A stretch of 64,000 nucleotides of DNA from Rhodocyclaceae bacterium (GTDB lineage: Bacteria > Pseudomonadota > Gammaproteobacteria > Burkholderiales > Rhodocyclaceae). Of the stretch, positions 43,337 through 53,364 are shown in pieces. Position 1 is the first letter of the stretch. Every line of letters begins with the position of its first letter. The stretch is taken from assembly GCA_026415155.1 (NCBI GenBank), contig JAOAHQ010000040.1, forward strand, positions 1 through 64,000, read 5' to 3'. A model generated the notes under the pieces. The model did not search any database. It was given only the letters and a program-made list of their open reading frames with translations, and was not told where the DNA came from. The translations under genes were made by a program, and so were the position numbers.

Positions 43337-44220
43337 CTGAGGCCTCGCTCGAGCAATTTCTGGCCGAACTGGCCCACCAGCGCCGCGCGAGCCCCCATAC
43401 GCTCATAGCCTACCGGCGCGACCTCGAGCGGCTTGCCACAGCGGTCGATGGCCGGCCGCTCGAAACCCTGAATGCGCAAGAAATCCGCCGCCAGGCGATG
43501 CGGCTGCATGCCGAGGGCCTCGCGCCCCGCTCGATTGCCCGCACCCTTTCCGCCTGGCGCGCCTATTACCGCTGGCTCATGCGGCGCGGCGCGATTGCCG
43601 CCAACCCTTGCCTGGGCCTTAAGGCGCCCAAGCGGCCACGCCTGCTGCCCAAGGCCCTTGGGCCTGAGCAGGCCCAGGCGCTCCTCGATGCCCAGGTGGG
43701 CGAGGATCTCTTGGCCTGCCGCGACCGCGCGATGTTCGAGCTCTTCTACTCCTCGGGCTTGCGCCTTGCCGAGCTGGCGGCGCTCGATGTCGTGGGCGGC
43801 CTCGATCTCGCGGCAGGCGAGGTGACCGTGACGGGCAAACGCGGCAAGACGCGCAGCGTGCCGGTGGGCAAGAAGGCAATCGAGGCGCTTTCCGCCTGGC
43901 TTGAGCAGCGCGCGCGCTTGGCCGCCGCAGATGAGCCGGCGCTCTTCGTCAGCCGGCGGGGGACTCGCCTCTCCGCCCGCGCCATCGAGCTGCGCCTCGA
44001 ACAGTGGGCAAAGAGGAGCGGGTTAGGGGTGCATGTCCATCCGCACATGCTGCGCCACTCCTTCGCCAGCCACGTGCTGCAATCCTCGGGCGATCTGCGC
44101 GCCGTGCAGGAGATGCTCGGCCATGCGAGCATCGCCACGACGCAGATCTACACCCATCTCGATTTCCAGCATCTGGCCAAGGTTTACGACGCCGCGCATC
44201 CGCGCGCGCACAGGAAATGA
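43333..44220 (+). CDS. xerC: Tyrosine recombinase XerC
   Basis: Resolves chromosome dimers at dif with XerD. The 295-residue protein has the SAM-like N-terminal domain (LEQFLAELAHQRRASPHTLI) and all catalytic residues: YSSGLRLAEL (Arg), TGKRGKTRSVPVG (Lys), HMLRHSFASHVLQSSGDLRA (HxxR), LGHASIATTQIYTHLDF (His and Tyr). Context dapF-DUF484-xerC is typical. It is chromosomal and distinct from the element's integrase. Confidence 0.96.
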   Translation: MTEASLEQFLAELAHQRRASPHTLIAYRRDLERLATAVDGRPLETLNAQEIRRQAMRLHAEGLAPRSIARTLSAWRAYYRWLMRRGAIAANPCLGLKAPKRPRLLPKALGPEQAQALLDAQVGEDLLACRDRAMFELFYSSGLRLAELAALDVVGGLDLAAGEVTVTGKRGKTRSVPVGKKAIEALSAWLEQRARLAAADEPALFVSRRGTRLSARAIELRLEQWAKRSGLGVHVHPHMLRHSFASHVLQSSGDLRAVQEMLGHASIATTQIYTHLDFQHLAKVYDAAHPRAHRK

Positions 44221-45410
44221 GCGCCACATTGATCCTCCATGCCGGCAAGGAGCGCTCGCTCTTGCGCCGCCATCCGTGGGTCTTCGAGACCTCGGTGGCG
44301 CGCGTCACTGGCAAGGCGCGGCCGGGCGATACCGTCATCGTCGCCGACGCCCAAGGCCAGCCGCTTGCGAAGGCAGCCTACAGCCCCCACTCGAAGATCC
44401 GCGCCCGTGTCTGGAGCTTCGATCCGCATGCGCCTATTGACCATGCCTTCTTCAAACGCCGCATCGAACAGGCCCTCGCGCGCCGCGCCGCGCTGCCGGA
44501 GCTTGCCGGCCAGGAGGGCCTGAGGCTCGTCCATGCCGAATCCGACGGCCTGCCAGGCGTCATCGCCGACCGTTATGGCGACACGGTGGTCATGCAGCTT
44601 ACGAGCGCTGGCGCCGAGAAGTGGCGCGGGGCGCTAATCGAGGCGTTCGTCAAGGCCACCGGCTGCGCGCGCCTATTTGAGCGCTCGGATTCCGAGGTGC
44701 GCGCGCTCGAAGGGCTCGAAGCCGTGACGGGCTGGCGCCACGGCACGCCGCCAGCCGCGCCGATCGTCATCGAGGAGCATGGGGTGAAGATGGCCGTCGA
44801 CATCGAGACGGGCCACAAGACAGGCTTTTATCTCGACCAGCGCGACAACCGGCGGCTGCTTGCCACCCTCTCGAAGGGTAAGCGCGTGCTCAACTGCTTT
44901 TGCTACACCGGCGGCTTTTCCTTGCAGGCGCTTGCGGGCGGGGCGAGCCGCGTCCTTTCGATCGACAGCTCGCAGCCCGCGCTCGATCAGGCCCTTACCA
45001 ATCTCGCCTTGAATCCTGCGCTCGACGGGTCGCGCGCTGAATGGCGCTGCGCCAACGTCTTCGAGGAATTGCGCCGCCTCAAGGCCGCGGGAGAGGTCTT
45101 CGATCTCGTCGTGCTCGATCCGCCCAAGTTCGCGCCTTCGGCGGCGCATGCTGGCGCGGCTTCCCGCGCCTACAAGGACATCAACCTCTTGGGCTTCAAG
45201 CTCTTGGCGCCCGGCGGCTTCTTGATGACCTATTCGTGCTCTGGCGGCGTTACGATCGAGCTTTTCCAGAAGATCGTCGCCGGCGCGGCCTGCGATGCGG
45301 GGCGCACGGCGCGCATCGTCAAGCGCTTGCAAGGCGCCGCCGATCATCCCATCGATCTTGCCTTTCCCGAGGGCGAGTATCTCAAGGGGCTGCTCATCGA
45401 GGTCGAGTGA
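44217..45410 (+). CDS. rlmI: 23S rRNA m5C methyltransferase RlmI-like
   Basis: Class I SAM-dependent enzyme expected to methylate C1962 of 23S rRNA. The 397-residue protein has an N-terminal PUA domain (LLRRHPWVFETSVARV), the central EEHG domain (ETGHKTGFYLDQRDNRRLL), SAM motif LNCFCYTGGFSLQAL, and catalytic segments VLDPPKFAPS and MTYSCSGGV with the active Cys. The ATG overlaps the xerC stop. A perfect 19 bp repeat copy follows its stop immediately. Confidence 0.93.
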   Translation: MSATLILHAGKERSLLRRHPWVFETSVARVTGKARPGDTVIVADAQGQPLAKAAYSPHSKIRARVWSFDPHAPIDHAFFKRRIEQALARRAALPELAGQEGLRLVHAESDGLPGVIADRYGDTVVMQLTSAGAEKWRGALIEAFVKATGCARLFERSDSEVRALEGLEAVTGWRHGTPPAAPIVIEEHGVKMAVDIETGHKTGFYLDQRDNRRLLATLSKGKRVLNCFCYTGGFSLQALAGGASRVLSIDSSQPALDQALTNLALNPALDGSRAEWRCANVFEELRRLKAAGEVFDLVVLDPPKFAPSAAHAGAASRAYKDINLLGFKLLAPGGFLMTYSCSGGVTIELFQKIVAGAACDAGRTARIVKRLQGAADHPIDLAFPEGEYLKGLLIEVE

Positions 45411-45413
45411 AAC

Positions 45414-45432
45414 TCGGCGCTGGCGGGACGGC
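45414..45432 (+). repeat. Dispersed 19 bp repeat (perfect copy)
   Basis: Exact consensus, filling nearly the whole 22-base gap between the convergent stops of rlmI and the DUF3299 gene. Confidence 0.85.
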
Positions 45433-45957
45433 CTACTTCTTCTTCGTTTCCTCGTAGGGCGCGATCTTGTCTACCGTGAGCCGGTAGCCGGCCACCCCCC
45501 AGGTCGTCTCGTTGCGCTGCACGGTGAGCGTGCCATAGGCCCACAGCGGCACCATCATCTTCACTCCTGCAAGCGGCTTGGCCGATTTCGCGTGGATGAT
45601 CTGGTTCGCTGGCGGCGGCGGACTGTGGATGCAGGCGCCGAAGTAGGGGACGAGCAAAAATTCCGTCACCTTGTCGCCAATGCGCTCCAGAGGCAGCGCA
45701 AAGCCGGCGATGCGCACCTTCTTGCCATGCAGGGCCGGTTCCGCCGGGGCGTTGTCCCATTCCCGTTTGAGCTTGTCGAGCGCTTCCATCGCGCGCGGGT
45801 CGCTGTCGCTGAGCTTGGCAAGATCGAGCCCCTTGAATTGCGCCGCCGCATCCCAGCCTTTGGGTATGAGCGCTTCCCATTTGATCTCGGGCCAGGCATC
45901 GCTGGCGAAGGCCGGCGCAAAGGCCAAGAGGAGCACGGCGAGCAAGAGGCTGCCCAT
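45433..45957 (-). CDS. Exported DUF3299 protein of zinc cluster
   Basis: A 174-residue exported protein (signal peptide LLLAVLLLAFAPAFA) with the DUF3299 core: GKKVRIAGFALPLERIGDKV, FLLVPYFGACIHSPPPPANQ and VPLWAYGTLTVQRNET. Such proteins sit beside DUF2796 proteins and an ABC transporter in zinc-regulated clusters (similar to the zrg genes reported in Vibrio cholerae; from memory). It follows the permease gene by 5 bases and ends the Zur-controlled operon. The Cys and His in the core may bind zinc. Confidence 0.88.
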   Translation of the reverse strand: MGSLLLAVLLLAFAPAFASDAWPEIKWEALIPKGWDAAAQFKGLDLAKLSDSDPRAMEALDKLKREWDNAPAEPALHGKKVRIAGFALPLERIGDKVTEFLLVPYFGACIHSPPPPANQIIHAKSAKPLAGVKMMVPLWAYGTLTVQRNETTWGVAGYRLTVDKIAPYEETKKK

Positions 45958-45962
45958 TGCTT

Positions 45963-47234
45963 TCAGTTCCTCGGTGTGAGCCCATCGGCGAGCGACATGC
46001 GCCAGGCGCGCCAGCCGGGCACGAGGCTGGCGAGTAGCCCCGTGGCGAGGATCGCCGCGATGAGCCAGGCTTCGCGCGCCTCGGGCGGGCGCAGCGTGAG
46101 ATGGATGCCGAACTGCGCCTGGGCGAGGGGCGCCCACAGCAAGATGCCCAGCATGAGGAGGAGCAGGCCCAACAGCACGCCAAGCGCAGTGATGGCGAGG
46201 CCCTCCAAGCTCAGCATCAGGAAGAGCTCGCGCGGGCCGGCGCCGAGGCTGCGCAAGATGGCAAGCTCGCGCCGCCGCTCATTGAGGCCGGCCAACAAGG
46301 TCGCCGTGAGGCCTGCGAGTCCCACGGCGACGACGAGCGCAGAGATCGCCAAGAACGCGTTTTCGACCACGCCGAGCGTCTGCCACAGCTCGTCGAGCGC
46401 GACGCCCGGCATCACGGCGGCAAGCGGCTCGCCGCGGAAGGCATTGATGGAGCGCTGTACGCGGAAGACCTCGGTGCGATTGTGAAGGCCAATCAAGGCC
46501 GCGGTGATCTCCTTGGGCTTGAGATCGAATTTGCGCACGTATTCGGCCGGGATCGCCAGGCCCGGCAGGGGCGCGCCGCCCGCCCAATCGAGGTGGATCG
46601 CGGAAATCGCCTCGAGGCTCACATGCACGCTGCGATCGACCGGCGTGCCGGTCGGCGCGAGGATGCCGACGACGGTAAAGGGCTTGTCGGCGTGCTCCGG
46701 CCCGAGTTCGCTCAAGCCATGCGAGAGCGTGATGTGCTCGCCGAGGCGATAGCCAAGCTGACGTGCCACCTCATGGCCCAGCACGGCCTCGAAGACCGCT
46801 TCAGTCGTGCTGGCAAAAGGCCGGCCGTGCGAGAAGGAAAGCGGGCGGCCATCGGCGTAGCGCACATGCGCGAAGTAATCCGGCGTCGTGCCGACGACCG
46901 GAAAGCCGCGATGCGCGTCACCGAGCGAGAGCGGCACGGCCCAGGCGATGGCTGGATGAGCGGCGATGGCCTCGAAGCTTTCCCAGCGGATGTTGTTCGT
47001 CGCCGCGCCGGCATGGAAGACGGCATAGAGCATCAGCTGCACGCCGCCGGTGCGCGCGCCGACGACGAGATCGACGCCCGAGATCGATTGCGCAAAGCTC
47101 TCTCGCGCATCGCTTCTCACCCGCTCGACGGCCAAGAGAAGCGCGCTGGCAAGCGCAATGGCGACGAGCGCGATCGAAAGCGTGAGCCGCCGCGCCCAGG
47201 CGCTCTTCAAGGCAAGCCAGAGAATGGCCTTCAT
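45963..47234 (-). CDS. FtsX/MacB-type ABC permease of zinc cluster
   Basis: A 423-residue permease with one N-terminal helix (LTLSIALVAIALASALLLAV), a periplasmic domain of about 210 residues (MacB-like), and three C-terminal helices including LRSLGAGPRELFLMLSLEGL. It belongs to the type VII (MacB/LolE) ABC fold, which performs mechanical work in the periplasm rather than import across the inner membrane. It overlaps the ATPase gene by 4 bases. Its role with zinc is inferred from the cluster. Confidence 0.88.
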   Translation of the reverse strand: MKAILWLALKSAWARRLTLSIALVAIALASALLLAVERVRSDARESFAQSISGVDLVVGARTGGVQLMLYAVFHAGAATNNIRWESFEAIAAHPAIAWAVPLSLGDAHRGFPVVGTTPDYFAHVRYADGRPLSFSHGRPFASTTEAVFEAVLGHEVARQLGYRLGEHITLSHGLSELGPEHADKPFTVVGILAPTGTPVDRSVHVSLEAISAIHLDWAGGAPLPGLAIPAEYVRKFDLKPKEITAALIGLHNRTEVFRVQRSINAFRGEPLAAVMPGVALDELWQTLGVVENAFLAISALVVAVGLAGLTATLLAGLNERRRELAILRSLGAGPRELFLMLSLEGLAITALGVLLGLLLLMLGILLWAPLAQAQFGIHLTLRPPEAREAWLIAAILATGLLASLVPGWRAWRMSLADGLTPRN

Positions 47235-47923
47235 GCTGCCACCCCCGCGGCGGCGCGGTTGATTTCAGCCAATGCCACGACGCGGTCGAAATGGGCGGCG
47301 AGCCGCTCATCGTGGCTCACGAAGACGAGCGTGGCTTCGACGGCGGCGCATTCGGCGAGCAAGAGATCGATGAAGGCCTGCTGGCGCGAAGCATCGAGCG
47401 CCGAGGTCGGCTCATCACAGATGAGGAGCTCCGGCCGGCCGATCAGGGCGCGCGCGGCAGCCACCCGCTGCTGCTGGCCGATCGACAGTTCCGCGGCCGG
47501 TGTTTGCCAGAGCGCCGGGGCAAGATCGAGCTCGCTCAGAAGCCGCTTGGCCTCCTCGCGCGGCTGGCCGGCGCGCGCGCTCCGCCGCGCCGAGAAGGTG
47601 CAGGGCAGGAGCACGTTGTCGAATGCCGAGAGCCAGGGCAGCAGGTTGAATTGCTGGAAGACGAAGCCGATGTGATCGGCGCGAAAGGCATCGCGCGCAC
47701 GGGCGGAGAGCTTGCCGAGGTCTTGGCCCAAGAGCTCGATGCGGCCTTTTTCTGGCAGCGCGACGCCGCCGAGCAGATTGAGCAGCGTGCTCTTCCCTGA
47801 GCCCGAAGGGCCGTGGAGGAAGACCCGCTCGCCGGCTGCGACATCGAAGCGGGCGATGTCGAGGCAGGGGGTAGCCTGTTTCGGCCAGCGAAAGACGAGG
47901 TCGGTGAGCGTAAGGGCGTCCAC
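47231..47923 (-). CDS. ABC transporter ATPase of zinc cluster
   Basis: A 230-residue LolD/MacB-type ATPase: Walker A LHGPSGSGKSTLLNLLGG, Q-loop IGFVFQQFNLLPWLSAFDNV, signature ELSIGQQQRVAAARAL, Walker B LLICDEPTSALD. The signature has the SxGQ form (LSIGQ). I chose a GTG start at 47923 (MDALTLTDLVFRW); the long upstream frame is shadow of the DUF2796 gene. Partner of the FtsX-type permease. Confidence 0.9.
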   Translation of the reverse strand: MDALTLTDLVFRWPKQATPCLDIARFDVAAGERVFLHGPSGSGKSTLLNLLGGVALPEKGRIELLGQDLGKLSARARDAFRADHIGFVFQQFNLLPWLSAFDNVLLPCTFSARRSARAGQPREEAKRLLSELDLAPALWQTPAAELSIGQQQRVAAARALIGRPELLICDEPTSALDASRQQAFIDLLLAECAAVEATLVFVSHDERLAAHFDRVVALAEINRAAAGVAA

Positions 47924-47934
47924 GTCTTGACGGC

Positions 47935-48450
47935 TTACCAGGCCAGGTGCGGGCGCTTCGGCGTCAAGCGCTGCGCGCCCTGGCCGCTGGGGCCGACGCG
48001 CCGGGCTTCGAGGCGGTAGAGGCGCTTGAAGGAGGAAAAGAGCGAGGTCTCGATCGTTTGCAGCGCCGCGGGTTGGGTGCAGCGGAAGACAAAGCGGGCC
48101 TCGAGGTCGGCATGATGCTGGCCGCCGGCGTGGCTGTGCGCCTCGTGGCGGTCGTCGCCGCCGGTGAAGGGGACATGGATACGCTTTTCTTGCAGCGTGC
48201 ATTGCGCCGCGGCGCTCGGCGTGAAAGGCACGCCCTCGAGCGCGGCGGCGGCCTGGGCGAGCGCGGCTTTTTCCTTGTCGTTCCTGGGCGGCCGCTCGAA
48301 GCCGACGGCGGCCTCGAGCGGGATGACTAGCTCGATCGAGAGGGTCTCCCGATCGAGAGTGAGCTCGAGCCGGCCTTCGCCATGCACGTGCTGGGCGAAG
48401 GCGGGTGCGGCGCAGGCAAGGGCAAAGATGAGTGGCAGGTTTTTTTTCAT
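47935..48450 (-). CDS. DUF2796 periplasmic protein (zinc-regulated)
   Basis: A 171-residue exported protein (signal peptide PLIFALACAAPAFA) of the DUF2796 family: QHVHGEGRLELTLDRETLSI, VIPLEAAVGFERPPRNDKEK and a His-rich stretch (DDRHEAHSHAGGQHHADLEA) suited to bind zinc. It lies between a ZIP transporter gene and the ABC genes behind a Zur-type operator, so it probably captures zinc in the periplasm. Confidence 0.9.
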   Translation of the reverse strand: MKKNLPLIFALACAAPAFAQHVHGEGRLELTLDRETLSIELVIPLEAAVGFERPPRNDKEKAALAQAAAALEGVPFTPSAAAQCTLQEKRIHVPFTGGDDRHEAHSHAGGQHHADLEARFVFRCTQPAALQTIETSLFSSFKRLYRLEARRVGPSGQGAQRLTPKRPHLAW

Positions 48451-48461
48451 ACACAGCTTCC

Positions 48462-49250
48462 TCAGTGAGTATGGCCACGCGTCAGCACGACGAGCGCGAT
48501 GCCGAGGGCAAGCAAGAGGCCGTGCCAGCCAATGGCCGCCTGCTCGCGTTTCAAGCGCGGCATCAGGTCGGCGACCGCGATGTAGAGAAAGCTCGCCGCC
48601 GCGAGCGTCAGGATGTGGGGCACCCACTCGAGCGCGCGCTCGAGCGCGAAGTATCCCACGAGACCGCCGGCGAGCGAGGCGAGGCTCGAGACGCCATTCC
48701 AGAATAAGGCGCGCGCACGCGGCCAGCCGGCGGAAAGCAAAATCGCGAAGTCGCTCGCCTCCTGGGGCACTTCGTGGGCGATGATCGCCAGCGTCGTCGC
48801 CCAGCCGAGCGCTGGGTTGGCGAGAAAGGCGGCGGCGATCAAAAGCCCGTCGGTGAAGTTGTGGAAGCCATCGCCGACGAGAATCGAGAGCGTGCCCTCG
48901 TCGAGGCGCACGTGGTGATGGTCGTGGGTGTGATCTTCGCATTGCTGGGCATCGGGATGCGCGTCGTTGCCGTGTGCGTGGCGCCAGAGGGCGAACTTTT
49001 CCAGCGCGAAGAAGCCGAGGATGCCGGCCAGGAGGAGCGGGAACACCTCGTGCGGCGTGAGACCCGATTCCAGCACCTCGGGCAGCAGATGCAGCGTCGC
49101 GGTGGCGAGCAGCAGGCCGGTCGAAAAGCTGACGGTGAAGGCGAGCCAACGCCGCGGCAGGCCGAACATCACCAGCGCGGCAGCCAATACCGACAGCAGG
49201 CCGCCCGCGAGGCAGCCGGCCGCGATCTGGGCAGGTAGGGAAAGGGCCAT
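48462..49250 (-). CDS. ZIP-family metal transporter
   Basis: Inner-membrane zinc importer of the ZIP family. The 262-residue protein has eight hydrophobic segments, a His/Asp-rich cytosolic loop (HAHGNDAHPDAQQCEDHTHD), and the metal-site motifs DGFHNFTDGLLIA and IIAHEVPQEASDFAILL in adjacent helices. It is the first gene behind the palindromic operator at 49281-49301, divergent from the zur-type regulator. Confidence 0.92.
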   Translation of the reverse strand: MALSLPAQIAAGCLAGGLLSVLAAALVMFGLPRRWLAFTVSFSTGLLLATATLHLLPEVLESGLTPHEVFPLLLAGILGFFALEKFALWRHAHGNDAHPDAQQCEDHTHDHHHVRLDEGTLSILVGDGFHNFTDGLLIAAAFLANPALGWATTLAIIAHEVPQEASDFAILLSAGWPRARALFWNGVSSLASLAGGLVGYFALERALEWVPHILTLAAASFLYIAVADLMPRLKREQAAIGWHGLLLALGIALVVLTRGHTH

Positions 49251-49280
49251 GACGGGGCATTCTAAGCGCGATCTGCCCTT

Positions 49281-49301
49281 AAATGCAACAATGTTGCATT
49301 T
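49281..49301. promoter_or_regulatory. Zur-type operator palindrome
   Basis: AAATGCAAC and GTTGCATTT around AAT, perfect, between the divergent ZIP and Fur-family genes. Position, symmetry and the zinc genes on one side make it a probable Zur site controlling both directions. Confidence 0.82.
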
Positions 49302-49328
49302 GCGGGGAGTCTGTGGTTTGATGCGCGC

Positions 49329-49757
49329 ATGGGCAAGGAGACGCTATCCCCGACTTCCGCGGCGCTGTTGCGCGCGGCCGGCATCAAGGTGACACAGCCA
49401 CGGCTTGCCGTGCTCGACGCCTTGCGCGCCGCCGCGCGGCCGATGAGCCATGCCGAGCTCGAGGCGCTGCTCGTCGAGATCGACCGCGTCACGCTCTACC
49501 GCATTCTCGATGCCTTCGTGCGTCATGGCCTGGCGAGCAAGGCGGCCGATGCGCGCGGCGTGTTCCGTTTCGCCGCCCGCGATGCGCAGCGCGAGCATGG
49601 CGGCCATGTGCATTTCCGCTGCGAGACTTGCGGCGGCGTGTTTTGCCTGTCGGCTCCGCCGCCAGCACCGCCGCGCCTGCCGCGCGGCTTTTTGCTCGCT
49701 GAGGCGGAATTCGATCTGCGCGGCACCTGCGCGCAGTGCGCCAAGGCGCGCCGATGA
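49329..49757 (+). CDS. zur: Fur-family regulator, probable Zur
   Basis: Zinc-sensing repressor. The 142-residue protein has the Fur winged helix (LLRAAGIKVTQPRLAVLDAL, RVTLYRILDAFVRHGLA), a dimerisation domain with HGGHVHFRCETCGGVFCL, and a second CxxC (GTCAQCAK). The two CxxC pairs form the structural zinc site. Choice of Zur over Fur rests on the linked ZIP transporter, DUF2796 and palindrome. Its stop overlaps a small exported protein gene. Confidence 0.88.
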   Translation: MGKETLSPTSAALLRAAGIKVTQPRLAVLDALRAAARPMSHAELEALLVEIDRVTLYRILDAFVRHGLASKAADARGVFRFAARDAQREHGGHVHFRCETCGGVFCLSAPPPAPPRLPRGFLLAEAEFDLRGTCAQCAKARR

Positions 49758-50026
49758 GCCGCTGGTTGCGTCTGGGACTTCTCGTGCTCGCGCTCCAGTG
49801 GGCGCAGCTTGCGCTTGCCGAGCATGGCCTCATCCATGCGCTCGAGGCACCTGAGGCTCCCTGCGCCACATGCCTCTCGCTGCCGGGTTTCGCCGCGCTG
49901 CCGTGCCTGCCCCTGCCGCCGCTTAAGCTCGCTGCACCGGCACTCTCCCCTCAGGATGCCGTCCAGCCAGCGCCGAGTTTCGCCGTCCTGCCCTTTTTCC
50001 GTAGCCGAGCACCGCCCGAGTTCTAG
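49754..50026 (+). CDS. Small exported Cys/His protein, DUF2946-like
   Basis: A 90-residue protein with a signal peptide (LGLLVLALQWAQLALA) and the motif EHGLIHALEAPEAPCATCLS; HxxE and CxxC suggest metal binding. The rest is Pro/Ala-rich. The ATG overlaps the zur stop (ATGA). It is probably a periplasmic zinc-related protein; the family call is tentative. The 3' third contains a one-mismatch 19 bp repeat in antisense (49958-49976). Confidence 0.7.
   Translation: MSRWLRLGLLVLALQWAQLALAEHGLIHALEAPEAPCATCLSLPGFAALPCLPLPPLKLAAPALSPQDAVQPAPSFAVLPFFRSRAPPEF
49958..49976 (-). repeat. Dispersed 19 bp repeat (1 mismatch)
   Basis: TCGGCGCTGGCTGGACGGC inside the small exported-protein gene, opposite to its coding strand. 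Confidence 0.75.
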
Positions 50027-50103
50027 GAGCGCCAATCGCTGTCACGCTCTGCGCCGCTCGTGACGCAGAGCCTTTCTCGATATCGAACCTCCTGGAGATG
50101 CCC

Positions 50104-51291
50104 ATGAAAAGCTTTCCCTGGTGGAGGCTGGCCGTGGCTGGCTTCCTGTGTGCTGCCTTGTCTGCCCGGGCCGGGGCAGAGGAGGCTTTCCATCCTGAAA
50201 TCGGTATACACCTCCTCGCGCGCTACAGCCAGCGCGCCGAAGAGGGCCATTGGGCCGGCTTTTTGCCAGCAGGCCATGCCCACGGCAGCCGGCGCGGCCT
50301 GTCGTTCGACCACTCGGAGCTCACGATTGGTGCCGCATTCGCTCCCTCCTGGCGGGCTCAGGCGAGCTTCGCGCTCAAGGAAGGCGCGCTCGTCGGCGAG
50401 GAAGCCTGGCTGGCCGCGCGCGGCGCCGACGCGGGGCTCGCCGTCAAAGGCGGCCGCTTCTTTGCCGCGCTTGGCGCGCACAACGAACAACATCCCCATG
50501 CCTGGGATTTCGCCGATCAAAGCCTTCCTCACCGCGCCTTCATCGGCGAGCATTACGCGCAAGAAGGCGTGCAGTTCGCTTGGCGCCCGCTGCGCTTTGC
50601 CGGCCTCGAATTCGTGGCCGGGCTTGGCCGCGGCGTCCATAAGGAGGGGCGCCGCGATCCAGTGAGCCGGGCCTGGATGGCCCGGCTCGGCAACGAGCAT
50701 GCTGGCGGCGTTACCTGGCGGGCGGGGCTTTCTTGGCTGGCCGTACGGGCAGATGCGCGTCCCGGCCATTGGGAGGACGACAATGGCGTCGAGACCGAAC
50801 TCCGCTTTGCTGGCCAGAGCCGTCTGGCAGTGGCCGATTTCGTCTGGCAGTGGGCGCCGGAGGGCGAGGCCGATGATCCCCGACTAAAATTTCAGGCCGA
50901 GTATCTGCGCCGCCGCGAGTCCGGTACCTTGGCCTGCGCGGACAATGCCGCCTTCGGCGGTGCTTGCAGCGCAGGAGGTATCGCCGATCATTATCGAGCT
51001 CGCCAGTCCGGCTGGTATGCGCAGGGCCTCTACCGCTTCCTGCCAGGCTGGCGGCTAGGTTTTCGCCACGACCGGCTGGTGGCGGGGCATGTCGATTTCG
51101 CGCCCGCCTTCGCCGGCGTGCTCTCCCCGCCAGCCAGCGCGCCACGGCGCAATACGCTATTGATCGAGTGGGGGCCAGACGAGTCGCGGCGACTGCGCCT
51201 GCAGCTGGCGCGCGAAGCGCTCGGCGAGGCTCAGGCCGGCCATCGCGTGGTGCTGCAATACCTTCATCTGCTCGGCAGCCACGCTCACTGA
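50104..51291 (+). CDS. Outer-membrane beta-barrel protein of zinc regulon
   Basis: A 395-residue protein with signal peptide ([17 protein letters not shown]) and alternating amphipathic strands throughout ([37 protein letters not shown]), ending [10 protein letters not shown]. There is no plug domain, so it looks like a porin-type barrel, not a TonB receptor. Several His clusters and location after zur suggest a zinc-induced outer-membrane channel. GGAG adjacent to the first ATG (50098) makes the ATG at 50104 the likely start. Confidence 0.8.
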   Translation: MKSFPWWRLAVAGFLCAALSARAGAEEAFHPEIGIHLLARYSQRAEEGHWAGFLPAGHAHGSRRGLSFDHSELTIGAAFAPSWRAQASFALKEGALVGEEAWLAARGADAGLAVKGGRFFAALGAHNEQHPHAWDFADQSLPHRAFIGEHYAQEGVQFAWRPLRFAGLEFVAGLGRGVHKEGRRDPVSRAWMARLGNEHAGGVTWRAGLSWLAVRADARPGHWEDDNGVETELRFAGQSRLAVADFVWQWAPEGEADDPRLKFQAEYLRRRESGTLACADNAAFGGACSAGGIADHYRARQSGWYAQGLYRFLPGWRLGFRHDRLVAGHVDFAPAFAGVLSPPASAPRRNTLLIEWGPDESRRLRLQLAREALGEAQAGHRVVLQYLHLLGSHAH

Positions 51292-51370
51292 TGCCAAGGG
51301 CGCCGTCCTGCCGGCGCGCCTGAGGATGGGGGGTAGAATCAGCTTCTCTTCCCATTTCCCATCGCAGATC

Positions 51371-51903
51371 ATGGAGCAGTATCACGGCACCACCATCCTC
51401 TCGGTGCGGCGCGGCGCGCAGGTCGCCTTGGGCGGCGACGGCCAAGTGACGCTCGGCAATGTCGTCGTAAAGAGCAGCGCGAAAAAAGTGCGCCGTCTTT
51501 TTAACGAGCGCATCCTCGCTGGCTTTGCCGGCGGCACGGCCGATGCCTTCACGCTCTTCGAGCGCTTCGAGGCCAAGCTCGAAAAACACCAGGGCAATCT
51601 GCTGCGCTCGGCGGTGGAGCTCGCCAAAGATTGGCGCACCGACCGCATGTTGAGAAGGCTCGAGGCGATGCTGGCGGTCGCCGACCGCGAGAATTCTCTC
51701 ATCATCACCGGCAACGGCGATGTCTTGGAGCCGGAGCAGGGCATCATCGCCATCGGCAGCGGCGGGCCGTATGCGCAGGCGGCGGCGCGGGCCCTGTTCG
51801 AAAACACGGCGCTATCCCCCGCCGAGATCGTCGAGAAAGCGCTGACCATTGCGGGCGATCTGTGCATCTACACGAATCAGCACCACACCATCGAGGTGCT
51901 CGA

Positions 51904-51907
<4 letters not shown>
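51371..51907 (+). CDS. hslV: ATP-dependent protease subunit HslV
   Basis: Proteolytic core of the HslUV (ClpYQ) complex. The 178-residue precursor begins [15 protein letters not shown]; after removal of the first five residues the N-terminal Thr is the nucleophile. Family features [20 protein letters not shown] and [11 protein letters not shown] are present. The gene overlaps hslU by 4 bases. Confidence 0.97.
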
Positions 51908-53235
<1,328 letters not shown>

Positions 53236-53364
53236 GATAGGCCCCGTTCGAGGCGCAGGGGCATGCGAATATCGCTGGCAATGGCGGGGTCTCTTGGTTA
53301 AGATGGGAGCATGAAGGCTCCCAGCGGCGCGGGAGCATGCGCTAATCGCGGCGGAGAGAATGAG

